Of a DNA stretch of 64,000 nt, positions 44,629-54,749 are shown piece by piece. The position numbers and the translations under genes were made by a program. The DNA is from Phytophthora hibernalis (lineage: Eukaryota > Oomycota > Peronosporomycetes > Peronosporales > Peronosporaceae): the NCBI GenBank assembly GCA_012656075.1, contig JAAKBF010000012.1:1-64000 (forward strand), written 5' to 3'. Below the pieces are notes generated by a model that worked only from the letters and a program-made list of their open reading frames with translations, did not search any database and was not told where the DNA came from. How positions within the stretch are numbered: the first letter of the stretch is position 1; the number at the start of each line of letters is the position of its first letter.

Positions 44629-45643
44629 CTTCGCAACAGGAACGCGACGTGGAACATCTTATTTCTCTCCAGCGTACGGGCACTTCCATGACTACGACGC
44701 GGCAGATATCGCAGGGAAACATCGAGGGACCTGAGGACAAGCAGCAATTTCAACCTACTGGAATGCAGACGTCAATGCACTTGGCGCTTATAAACGGTAA
44801 GTACGCGTCTTTGACGGCGCAGCGATTTGATGAATTCGTTCAGATTTATTGGAGAAAGTTTGGCTTCTTTCCACACCCTGCTGTACTGCGAGCGCTGTTT
44901 GGCTGGGATTTTGGTACGAGAGGGCTGTCAATTCTACATTTTGGTCGAATAACGGAACAGGAGAAACGGGCGCGTGTCCGAGGGACTGATATGAGTAATT
45001 TCTCCAGGAAGAACATCCTGCCTGCGCCTTCAGCGCCTGAAACATTCTCAGTTATCATTGGAGCAGTGGAGGTCTTGTGTGTCATCACGCAGCAGGTTTA
45101 CAAGCCGTTCGTACACGAAACACTCGTGGCAGCCTCAAATTTCCTCGGTGAATTGCGTGTTGGTGAGCTACCGGTGTCCTCAGAGTCTTTGGCTGAAATA
45201 GCAGCTTGGATTGACGACAGGCTCGAGCTCTTTCGAGTTTTCATCCCTGAGGAGCAGTGGCAGGGGATCCGACAAATAAAGGAGCACTTCAGTGAAGCGC
45301 ATGAGTCCTTTATTCGTGTACACCAACGGATACTACGACAAGACGTTATTGCAGCGGTGAAGGTGGTAAGTTCAACGTCTACCCACCGCAACCATCAAAC
45401 GCGAGGTGAACGCAATCCAGCCTCAGATAAGCGTACTACCATCCCGATTGAAGTTCGACAATCTCTCCTAAGCAGGGCAACAAACAATTGTGCTTGCGCT
45501 ATTTATCGGCACAAGGATGTCGTGGTAAGAATGGAATCTGTGTGATCAAGAGCCTCAGCCATTTCAAACCCGCTGCACCACCTGAAATCGCCCGTGAATT
45601 CATCGTCAAGAATTACGGAGGTCTGGCTGCGGATATGCAATGA
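44625..45643 (+). pseudogene. E2 ORF1B with C-terminal C-C-C-H finger
   Basis: The frame opens at ATG 44625 and is clean to about 45,460. VLRALFGWDFGTRGLSILHFGR and the long helical IAAWIDDRLELFRVFIPEEQW segment are the main blocks, and the former matches E4 VLRGLYDFSFGIHGLSIMH. A one-base shift near 45,465 moves the true end to another frame (45,473-45,643): NKQLC, AQGCRGKNGIC, SLSHFKP, giving C-x8-C-x6-C-x6-H, then IVKNYGGLA. The finger recurs in E3 and E4. It probably binds element RNA, as zinc knuckles do in other retroelements. Confidence 0.65.
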
Positions 45644-45655
45644 CGTTGCCAGAAG

Positions 45656-46123
45656 GTGAGCGCCGGTTTACTCACTCCGGGGATTGCAGGCCAAATACAT
45701 CATTACATGATACCGTCGGAAACTAGCCCCGTGGCGTCATTAGGTAAACTGGAGACGTTCTCTTCGTCCATCGACCAGTCCAAACTGTCGCATTTGTCCA
45801 CACTGGGCTCTCTCGGGCGGCTCATATCGTCGAATCCGCCCACCATCAGTCCGCTCGACCGACTCATGTCGACGAGTTCGTCCATTCCCACCACACTTGA
45901 GCTACCCAGGTCAGCGAGTCCGTCCACCCATGTGCTAAATGGTCGACTCATGTCGACGGATGTTCCTATCCCTGAGCCAATTGATCGGGTGAAGCTGGCG
46001 AGCATGTCTGCACGGGGTCCACCTGCTGTGTCCGACTCGTTGAAAGCTCCAGAATCCCAAAGTGCGTTCGTGGCGACACAACGGGATCGGTTCCAAAGTC
46101 GATGCGGGTGCGCCAGCGTTTAG
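45656..46123 (+). other. Ser/Pro-rich open stretch before E2 RT
   Basis: A 155-codon open frame is rich in Ser, Pro and Leu with degenerate internal repeats around RLMST and PIP. It may be the N-terminal linker of the E2 pol protein, read in another frame from the RT part (starting near 46,062), or simply non-coding. E3 and E4 have no clear counterpart. Confidence 0.3.
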
Positions 46124-47500
46124 TCCAAACACATCTGGATGTTGCCGCCTCCCAGATCAATCAAGTTCTACAACGACACGGACTAAAAACCCAGAGCCGG
46201 CACCTGCTTCAGACACGCGCAATGACAAGGTGGTGCATTTGATTGATCGTAATAAGCAAGCTGTCTATAGTGAATTGATTTGGCGAGGCGATTTCCAGCT
46301 ATCTGAATTTGTCCGACTACTGAGAGGCGAATGCGACCAAGACCTACGTCCGAACAAAGCACTCGAAGAACCTAGTGATTTGCCAGCGTGGCAACAGTAT
46401 AGCTATCGCTCCCAATGGCATGACATTGTCCGTCAAATTGTGGTGCCATCATGGAAGGCTCCATTTAAACAACAGATTGCAGTTCCGCCAAATCATGGTT
46501 CCGCCACGAGAGCACTCAACATCATCGTCAAGAATCTGCGGGTCGGTCAAGATTCAGATCGCTACCTCGTCCTTGACATTGATCTTCTTCCTAGATTAAA
46601 AGGTGTCACGTGCAGCCCGTTCGGAGCTGTGCAGAAGGAAGATGTCGACCGATCAACGATGCTCGCATTATTCACGACCTATCCTATCCGGAAGGAGACT
46701 CGGTGAACGATAACACTACACCCGACGACGAAGTTGAAGTTCGCTACGATGGTCCTGACGCGCTAGCCAACCGAGTCCTCGACGTAGCCGTGGCATTTCC
46801 TACACTGCAACGAATGATGACTGGTGATGTGAACGGAGCATTTCGGAATATCTCAATATCCGCCGACCACGTCGGACGATTTGCTGGTACTATACCAGAG
46901 CTGGGCATTCTCGTAGTTGATCTTTGCTGTCCATTCGGCTGGAGGAATTCTCCTTCATCGTACTGGGTCGCCGGGGCAGCAATCGGTCATATATACGCTA
47001 GTTCAGCACCTAAATGGCCGTTGCAACCGGATATAGCGCGGGGTACGTTTGACGCAAAGACATGGTGCGACGATCACTCTGCCATCGAGCCTGATATCGG
47101 ATCAAGGCTGCTTGAAGCCGAACTGGCACTTCGGTCCGCGATCGTCACCATCCTGGGTCCCGATGCGTGCAACGAGAAGAAATTCACAACTTGGTTTGAG
47201 ACAGGTCGATCCCTCGGCTTGGACTGGAATCTGCAAGCAAAGACCATATCTATCCCAGCGGACAAAATATCTAAAGCCCAGCAGCGGCTTCGAGGAATGC
47301 TTGACCGCGTTCGATTAACCAAAACGGATCTTCATAAGCTGATGGGCAGTTTACGGCATGTAGTCTCATGTGTCAGGTTCGCGGCCCCATTCTTCCAGCG
47401 TGTTGCAACATTAGCTCGACGAGCTCCAAAGTATGGATCTGTTGAGGTATCGGTCGAAGCTAAAGACGACCTCCGGTGGTTTTTAGTAATTTTGCGGATC
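46062..47500 (+). pseudogene. E2 reverse transcriptase
   Basis: The frame 46,062-46,650 holds FVRLLRGECDQDLRPNKAL and DIVRQIVVPSW. After a one-base shift near 46,645 the RT continues (ARIIHDLSYPEGDSVND, motif A MTGDVNGAFRNISI, motif B PFGWRNSPSSYWVAG, motif C TWCDDHSAIEPD, then SLGLDWN). The part LMGSLRHVVSCVRFAAPFFQR follows, as in all DIRS-type RT. A second shift near 47,490 separates it from RNase H. Catalytic Asp residues are all present. Confidence 0.85.
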
Positions 47501-48153
47501 GGCAAGCTGAACGCTGGATGGCTCGATTTACTCGTCGACACGACCCTGACTTCCATATCCATATGGATGCAAGTGATCAAGGCTTGTGCGCCTTGTTTCC
47601 GGACCAACGACAGTATCTACAAGTGAAATTTACAAACGCAGAACGCGCACTCATTCACCGCTGCAACGAAACTGGGGACAACCAATTCTGCATTAATGTA
47701 CGCGAGCTCATGAGTGCCGTTTTCGCTTCTTTGATGTGGGGTCACGCCTGGCAAAGCTCCGTCAAAGAGGCGGACACACACGTTCGGTTTTGGATTGATA
47801 ACACTTCGGCGGTCGCGTTGAGTAATTACAAGGCGAGTCGGAACAGATTTGCACAACTGTTGATTCGAAGCCTCGGCATCTGTAAAGTTAAGCACGTGTT
47901 TTACTCAACAGCATCTAACATTGCCGGGATGGACAACGAAATGGCCGACGCAGGCAGCAGAGTGTGGCAGTCGTCGTCTCTAGCTCGTTTATTTGCTAAC
48001 TTGTGCGTTGGATGGACACAGGTGAAAATCCCGAGTGATTGGCGAAATCTCTCGCATCTATGGGAGCGTTACTACGAGCAGGGGCTCTCGCCCAATCGTC
48101 CAGAAAGCATTATTCTCGCGCATGGAATCAACGGTCTGCGTGGTGCAACATGA
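47476..48153 (+). pseudogene. E2 RNase H and pol end
   Basis: The active-site series is intact: Asp in IHMDASDQGLCALF, Glu in INVRELMSAVFASL, Asp in FWIDNTSAVALSNY and Asp in NEMADAGSRVWQS. The frame overlaps the recombinase frame by about 115 bp (48,039-48,153), as expected if the recombinase is a separate ORF or reached by frameshift. Confidence 0.85.
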
Positions 48154-49046
48154 TGCGTTGTAGCCCCTGGTTAGAGGCAAACGACATCAACAAGAACGCG
48201 GGGCAGCTCGGATCGTTTGCAGTGTACTTGTGGAAGTATGGTATGAACAGAAAACATGCTGATAACACCTACTCGACGATATGCACCAAATTGTGCGCAG
48301 TGCGATGGTTTCATAAGAACACAGCCGGATATGACCCAGGAGTCAACGCTAGTCACGCTATTTTGCTTCGCGGGACTCGGCTCTTCACTGATCCAGTCGT
48401 CAAGCAGCAGCCGTTGACCGCGCGGCTGCTTCGTACTATCTTCCTTGCAATCGATCATACTCAGTCGCGCAATCAACTGTTGTGAGGCGGTCTGCTTCTT
48501 GGATACTTCTTTCTTCTCAGGAGGTCGGAATATTTGTTCATCGGAGGGAAGGTTCATAGCTACATTTTGCGGCTCTCCGCGATCCGATTTTTAGACGTCA
48601 ATGAACAAAGCGTGGATCCCAAATGGGCTCAGATCGTGCGGGTCACTTTAAACGGAGCGAAGAACAACCAATTTGGGCGCGAAGAGACAAGGTATCACTG
48701 TAAGTCGCAAGACAAGATCATCTGCCCAGTCAGAGCAGCGCGTTGGGTGTACAAGGCCGCAGCCGCGTTCGGTACAAGAGCTAGCGATCCAGCACTCTCC
48801 ACGAGGAAGGAAGGAATCTCGGGTCAGGATAAGATAATCAAGCGAGCTGCATCAAGGAGTGGCTTGGATCCCGCGCGGTATTCCACACATTTGGTACGTG
48901 TTGGAGGTGCTACTGCGCTGCTGAACGCCGGGCGGGATCGACTGGTTATCAAGCTCCTAGGCAGATGGCTCTCCAAGGCATTTGAAGATTATCCGGTTCT
49001 ATCCGGGAAAGGAACGGAAGGCTTGGCCCAGCAGATGTGCTACTAG
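48039..49046 (+). pseudogene. E2 tyrosine recombinase, one in-frame TGA
   Basis: One frame starts at ATG 48039. The core-binding part has SSRKHYSRAWNQRSAWC and GSFAVYLWKYGMN. A TGA at 48,483-48,485 interrupts it where Trp is likely. The catalytic part then follows: FFLLRRSEYLF with the first Arg, STHLVRVGGATALLNAG with HxxR, LLGRW with Trp in the usual His/Trp position, and FEDYPVLSG with the Tyr. The frame ends AQQMCY. Apart from the TGA it would be a complete recombinase of about 335 residues. Confidence 0.85.
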
Positions 49047-49100
49047 CACTGCTAGCGGCGCATCAGGTCCTGCCGAGTCGGCATTTATTGTTGGGCGAAC

Positions 49101-49168
49101 CGCCACGCCCTTCAAGTGTGGCAGAATGCACAACACACATTTGCACCAAGTCTGATGCTGTTGGAAAT
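49101..49168 (+). repeat. split direct repeat B1 of E2
   Basis: It starts CGCCACGCCCTTCAAGT and ends CTGTTGGAAAT, next to A2. It matches B2 with a few differences. Confidence 0.88.
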
Positions 49169-49170
49169 TT

Positions 49171-49324
49171 CAGGTTGCGGAAGCGACAGAAACGACCAAA
49201 GGCGAAGCAGTTGCTGACGAAGGCGTAGTTTCCCAGTAGCGCATGAAATCTATTGATAGGATGGGTAGGTGCGAGAAGGAGGCCATAGGGCTGCTCATTC
49301 TCGAATTTCCATCGCAGCAGTTAA
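49171..49324 (+). repeat. split direct repeat A2 of E2
   Basis: Second copy of A1 (43,498-43,652), lying between B1 and B2. Confidence 0.9.
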
Positions 49325-49331
49325 CCCGTCA

Positions 49332-49402
49332 CGCCACGCCCTTCAAGTATGGCAGAATGCACAACATTCATTTGCCCCAAGTGTGATGCTGTTGGAAATC
49401 TC
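49332..49402 (+). repeat. split direct repeat B2 of E2
   Basis: Second copy of B1; it marks the right end of E2. Confidence 0.88.
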
Positions 49403-49557
49403 GCGCGAGCACAAAGCGTATTTAAAATATCTGCAGTATATAATTCCTTTCAAACCCGTTGCTTCATTTAATATCCGATTTGTCACCTTGTGTCATTTTG
49501 ATTTTACGTTATGACGTATTGAATTTTATTTTTGCCATTTTGCAGTTCAAAAGGTGT

Positions 49558-50505
49558 AGCATCATGTTGAATACCACCGTGCAAATTGGCAGGACCAGCC
49601 TTGTTGTCCAAGTCACACGCGCCACGGACACCACGGAGAGGCGGTTGGTCGTCTCAAATTTTGAGGCAAGTGTGCCGGATGCTCAAAATGATTTGCGTCC
49701 GACTTAAATTTAGTGTCGGAAAGTCACAGTTCCGATCCTATATTCAAAATAAAGCTTAGCTGATTGTGAATTTTGAAAATGAAATTTCTAATGCAGACGT
49801 TGATGATTCAACCAAAGCCGAGCGTAGTAACATGATGCAAGCCAAGCGCTGAATGATTCTAACAAGTATCCTAGTGAGGATGTGCTACGATTTTTATCGT
49901 AGCACCATTTTAATGAGTATGTGCGTTTCAATTGATCAGTCTAGACAATTTACCAACTGATCGTGTCCCGCCTTCTGCTTCGTCGCTCTGGAACATTTCT
50001 GGTACCACCACCATCCATCCGACACTACGTTTACGACTAAGGTTCGCTGACGAGGTTTTCACCAATTCAGTACTGCGACCGTGGCAGTCCGATATACATC
50101 AAGTCCATCTCTAATATTTGGCACCACGACAGCATCGACACATTCCCGTTGGAGTTTAGCGTCGACACGGTTGGACACCGCGCCGAAGACACATCACCGG
50201 AAACCGACAGATAGTCATCACCACCGTTTTCATCCTCGGTTAGCACCACCCGAAGGTGAATTCGGTATACCGTCTCTATTTTTCCTGTCACCGACAACGA
50301 CGTACTGGTAGTATATAGTGGTTGTGTGTTCGTGGCCACCGCCGACAACCCAAGCATAGTTAATTCCAGCGATGCGCCATCATCAACCACACGTCCCTCG
50401 TATTCCCGTAATCCCCAACAATCGTCAAACATTGCCGCTCCTGCTGCTGCCGAAATTCCGTTCGGGAGCGACGTGAATGCGTGCGCTTCACCGTCCAACA
50501 GGAGC
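49558..50505 (-). repeat. 948-bp duplication of 54,748-55,696
   Basis: This covers the right flank of the TIR element, the S1-F 3' flank and the last ~440 bp of S1-F. It is about 99% identical to the second copy by eye (for example differences at 49,566, 49,600 and 50,208). The non-coding part 49,560-50,066 has no gene. Confidence 0.88.
49882..49905. repeat. perfect 10-bp hairpin, copied at 55,073-55,096
   Basis: Arms GTGCTACGAT and ATCGTAGCAC flank a TTTT loop, about 160 bp past the S1-F stop. The S1-A flank has only the first arm, near 2,560. It could form an RNA hairpin in the 3' region. Confidence 0.6.
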
Positions 50506-53237
50506 ACTGTGCCCGCTTCAGTTGATCGTTGCGGAGCTGTTGTCGCGGCCATGACTGTCTTCACGACAACTTGGCCCCTTGTACAAACACGTCCACGCTC
50601 GCGAGCAAACGGAGAAAAGTAACGACGAATAACAACGATGGAATGGACCTGTCACCGTTCGTGGGTGGTGAGATGAACACCGATGTCGGCACCAAGAACC
50701 ATCGCCTGTTCCAGTCGTTACACCTATTTCTTTCCGTCCACGAAGGTCACCATCCGCAAACACGTTGAAATTACTCAAGCGACTTGAATGACCACCTTGG
50801 TGAAATGACGAGGTGTCAACTCCACCCACCCCCGATGCCAGTAGTATACCAGTACTTGCACTCCTTCCATTTCGTTCACCGGCAGGTCGACTACCACACC
50901 ACGACGCCTCTCGAGTCAGTTGCTGCTGATTCATAAATGCTCGAAACATATTCTGCACCGTCACGCTGAGTGTATTGTCCCTGCGAAGCAGTAGTGTCGA
51001 CGCATCCTGGCGAAGCGACCGGTACTTCGGCTCTGCGTAAACCAAAGACAGGATGTCGTCCACGAGCGCCAGGACCGAGACGTGTTCACCAACGTGACCA
51101 ACGTGACCAACACGATGGAGGTCTCCAAACTGGGAGCTATTGGTGTAGCGCGCGGCTACCAGCTGCGTCAGCTCCTCATACAAATCTGCCACGAGTTGGT
51201 TGAATTGCTCGCACGAGTCAACTGCTGTAGGCGTACTTGCTCCTACCTCCACCCCTTGAATGGTAACCGGGTTAATCGCCGACATCAAAATCTGCTGCAC
51301 CCGCTGCGACGAGAACGCGTCCAGCAGCAGGTCCGCACACGAACGTAGCACATTCTGCTCCCGAGCAGGATCCGTAACCACGAAAGTATCAGGTTGCAGA
51401 GGACCAGGCAGGAAGCTTTTCAGCGAGAACGCCGACGCGATGTCTGCTACCAAATTGTAAGCTGCGGCGTCTGCCACGACATCCAGAGGCTGTGTCCGAC
51501 TGGTAGGTGGGATCTTGGCCAACCATCGGCGCTGGATGCGGAAATCCATTGGCGTAAAGTAGAAGGCGAACGCGTCCAGCGGTACGAAGCGCAGGAAGAG
51601 TTGAAGTAGTAGCAGCGGCTGCAGCTTTTCCATCGTGTCTGGGTGTAATGTGTGTGCTGGCAGCGTGATCGATCCGCTGCAAATCGGGCATCCGAGCGTC
51701 CGTCTCGACGACGGAAAACCTAGCGAGGGCGCCAGTGACGACGTACTGGGCTCTGGTTCTCCAGCCTGCTGCACTGGACAAGGAGTGGCATAAGATTTCC
51801 GCTCGTTTACATTACGCAACACAGATATTCCTGACACGGTCGGGTGGCTGGAATCGGCTGTACGCTGCATAGCATCTGGGAAGTTAGCCGCGTAGTCAAT
51901 ATCCACTTGGTTTCGTTGCGCTATCGTTTGCAAAGCGGGTAATTCTGCTGCTGACAACACAAATTCGATCTCCATGGGTTGTGGCCCCGTCGCTCTTCTT
52001 ACCCCACCTCCTACAGCTACATCTTCTCCTCTATCATCTTCCACCCAATCTGCAGCTTCCGATTCAGCTGCTTGATTTGCTCCAGCTTTTTGCCCTACGC
52101 GACGTGTGTCGTTCTGACGCCGATAGGACACCATCGTGAAGGAAGGCGACGCCTGACGAGCTACCACCGTCGCCACACGCGCTACAAGCGTCCTCCGAAA
52201 ATGGCCATCAGTCTGTCGATCTGCGATCGGGTGTAGCTGGAACACGTACGCTGCGAGCACGTGTCTCATTTCACGATGTGCTTTGGTGGATCCACTCTCA
52301 TAGCTGTAGTACCATTGCGGGCTGCGGTGATTGTTCAACACGTACAGGACCGTGTTCTTGAAAATCACAGCGTCAACAACACAGTAAATTGATGTCAAGA
52401 CCAACGTCGAAAAAAAGAATTGTTAGTCAGGTGCAAATTCAAAACTCAACAGATGGGCGGCACAATTGATGCTGTCTCCAGGAACGATTGGTAGTTGACA
52501 CTGTCGACTTGACAGAGACAACCACTCTCCTGCTTACACTTCAACCAGCTGAAAAGTACTGTACGCACCTCTGGAAACTGTCGCTGGTAGATCTCTGCTG
52601 CCTTCTCTGCACGGCACCAGTCGTTCTGCGAGCTGCTCCCCGACATCTGCAGCGCGCGTTCAGGCATGGCCGTGACCACTTCTCCAGCCCCAGCACCAGA
52701 AACCGCCACGGCCGCCGCAGCCTCAAAGCGCGCACATACCACCACGTCCTCACTCGTGTAGGCCATTTCGGCTTCGGCGACGGACGCGAACGCCACGAGC
52801 ACGTGCAACGAGCAGCCGCAGTAGCTCCGAGGCACGTGGTCCGGACAGCAGTGCGGGAAGCAACGCAGCAGCTACAGAAGCAGAGGAATCTCTTGAGTGC
52901 GACAACCCAATATTATTGCAACAACTAGCAGCAAAGTGATGTGGGACGGAGCACTACGACAGTAGACTGAGAGAATGGGGCTGCGAATCTGTGTCTCGGG
53001 TCTAGTAGGTACCTTGGCACTGCGCTTCTTGTTGCTTCTGTGTATGGGTGACACGGTGGCAGTGCAGGACAAGATCAAAGGGCGAGGCGTATCATAATGC
53101 TGTTAGTTTTCTGGAGTCGGTCGCTCGAGCTGCAGACCGACGCACCTGGCGTAGGAGGCGGAGAAGAGCTCGTGCTGGTCGTTTCGACAGCCCAGACGCA
53201 AGAAGCGGCAGCTGGACACGCGTACGCAGGACGTCAT
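50067..53237 (-). pseudogene. S1-F, nearly full-length family gene with two frameshifts
   Basis: Predicted exons are 53237-53146, 52871-52569 and 52356-50067. Exons 1-2 are open (CRFLRL, QHELFSASY, CFPHCCPDHVPRSYCGCSLH). Exon 3 is open for more than 500 codons: TVLYVLNNHRSPQW, RQASPSFTMVSYRRQ, the PMEIEFVLSAAELP linker, CPICSGS, AFAFYFTPMDFRIQRRWL, LVDDILSLVYAEPKY, then LRGRK. One base is missing near 50,735 and one near 50,575, and the tail is again open from 50,564 (AGTVLLLDGEAHAFTSLPNG, YEGRVVDDGASLELTMLGL). The two Cys/His sets suggest zinc binding, and the V-x-LDG...LPNG...DGxSLE pattern is loosely like a small beta-barrel (OB fold). Both are guesses; the family is unrecognised. Confidence 0.72.
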
Positions 53238-53309
53238 GCTGGTGAGTCTCCGAGGCTGTCGGGGTCTGTCGAGGGTCCAAATCGTATTGTTACGAATGTC
53301 GAAGGGTGA

Positions 53310-53329
53310 TTGACTTGGATAAAGTATGC
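53310..53329 (-). promoter_or_regulatory. conserved S1 upstream motif (copy F)
   Basis: The minus strand reads GCATACTTTATCCAAGTCAA, 73-92 bp before the S1-F start, identical to copies A and B. Confidence 0.5.
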
Positions 53330-53579
53330 ATCAGAGACGGTACGGCAGGATTGACTGGCGAAACCGCAGAAATGTCCTACAATATTTTGGATTTACTTAA
53401 CAGAGAAGATGAAGTAGTGCAACCAATCCATTGGAGAAGAACGGTTATGCATCACTCACGTTGTCGAGTGTTATTCTATGCATGTGGTAGCAAGTATCCT
53501 TGCTGAGCATGACTCCATCGTGTTCATTTGATTTTAATTGTATCGCCGCATATCACTGTCGCTCGCACTCTTCCAACTG

Positions 53580-54510
53580 CAATGAGCGATCTAGAATACA
53601 AACCATCGCCAATTTTCATTTCTAAACCAGGCGGCAAAATTCTACGAATATCTTCATCCCGAACATTCTACCGTCCGGTCCGCACGCCATTCGCGCAGCA
53701 AACCATAATTATTTTCCAGCCAGTACAGACCCAACATGACTTGGCTGGAAAACTTCAACTTGCCGATGATCCAGCTTTCTCGATCTTACAAAACAGACGC
53801 TCAGGTGAAAACTCGAGGACAATTGACGCTCCACCGATGTCCCATTGGCTGAACTGTCGGGTATTCTCATCCCCATTCATATGCGTGTTGAGTCCTCAGT
53901 GCTTTCCGTCAGCCATCTCGGGCAGTCTGTACGACCACAGCAAAGCACGGAAATCCAAAGCCAAATCGTCGTCCATGCTGTCACTTCCCCGATTTCCCTC
54001 ATTCCTACCGCTTCGACTTTATCCTCAACACGCATTTCTTTTGCGAGGGTGCCAACGTCAGTGAGCGTTCACAGTAAACCAGCAGCAACCGTTGTTATGC
54101 TGCTGGCACGAAAAGTAGAGGAAAATGGGCGCTCCATCGGTGTCCCTATAATAAGTTGGCTGAACTGTTAAGCATGACCCGCCCGATCACCTCATACCTT
54201 GGTACTTGAAATCAAATTAACCTGTCCATTCACCATTTTTCACCATGGACACGCTGCCGTGATTCCGCTCTCTCCAACCGTGTAGATTTATCCTCATGAC
54301 GGATCTGTTTCGGTAGAACAAGTCGGCGAGCCTTCGCAAACAAATTCTGGAGGAGACAGGAAATCGAAGACATCAGCAATAATACTGTCTGGCTGCAACA
54401 GGTAGCGGCATATACTGTCCGATGCCGATATCCGTACGAATATAATGCACGTGAATTCGTTATTTCCATGATCCATGGATGAAGAAATTAACTTCGAGTA
54501 CGGAAACGGC
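53580..54510 (-). pseudogene. D-family relic upstream of S1-F
   Basis: The minus strand shows ADVFDFLSPPEFVCEG (about 54,340-54,390), matching VAVLDFLPSVSSEF of the S1-A unit. Further on come GMRIPDSSANG and RKLDHRQ (about 53,750-53,860), matching MRISDCSANG and EKLNHRQ at 6,380-6,476. Stops interrupt both parts. The 178-codon plus-strand frame 53,528-54,064 covers the same DNA but has no support from the other copies. Confidence 0.45.
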
Positions 54511-54640
54511 AATCCAGGACAACCGCGTCAGATCGAGACAACAAAATTATACATGTAGAGAATGAGAATTGATCGGAAAAATCGCTGCAGTAGAGTAACC
54601 ACTTCTTCTCACGCCACATTTGAACAATTGTGGCCTCGCC

Positions 54641-54749
54641 TCGATTTTGACCCCTAGACGAGGCATTCATCTCTAGGGACACACTGAAGTTCCCCAACGC
54701 AGCAACCTCAAGAGCATCACCACGTATACCCCACTTGCTCCCTATACTA
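54641..54749 (+). repeat. empty target site region of the TIR element
   Basis: This copy of 43,131-43,243 continues without interruption into the copy of 49,558 onward, with a single TA at 54,748-54,749. It represents the locus before the TIR element inserted. Confidence 0.8.

Larger units (their letters stand above)
43498..49402 (+). mobile_element. DIRS-order retrotransposon E2, complete, Ngaro/PAT-type
   Basis: The order is A1 repeat, ORF1A, ORF1B, linker, RT, RNase H, tyrosine recombinase, B1, A2, B2. This split-direct-repeat layout is diagnostic of PAT/Ngaro-type elements, which integrate through a circular intermediate and leave no target duplication. No methyltransferase or SGNH hydrolase domain was seen. 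Length is about 5.9 kb. Reading frames carry a few stops and frameshifts, while A1 and A2 differ at only about three positions, so insertion is not very old. Confidence 0.88.
43244..49557. mobile_element. TIR element (MITE-like), ~0.4 kb, carrying nested E2
   Basis: The left end CACCTTTTCAAC and right end GTTCAAAAGGTG are inverted repeats extending about 65 bp with roughly 85% identity. A TA dinucleotide lies on each side (43,242-43,243 and 49,558-49,559). The duplicated locus at 54,741-54,760 has the uninterrupted site with one TA. Removing E2 leaves about 250 bp on the left and 155 bp on the right without coding capacity. The element is thus a non-autonomous DNA transposon with TA target duplication, as in Tc1/mariner-type elements; the superfamily is inferred only. 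Confidence 0.8.

Noticed and set aside
53528..54064. 178-codon plus-strand frame
   Set aside because: Other D copies conserve the minus-strand reading (SANG, HRQ segments), not this one.
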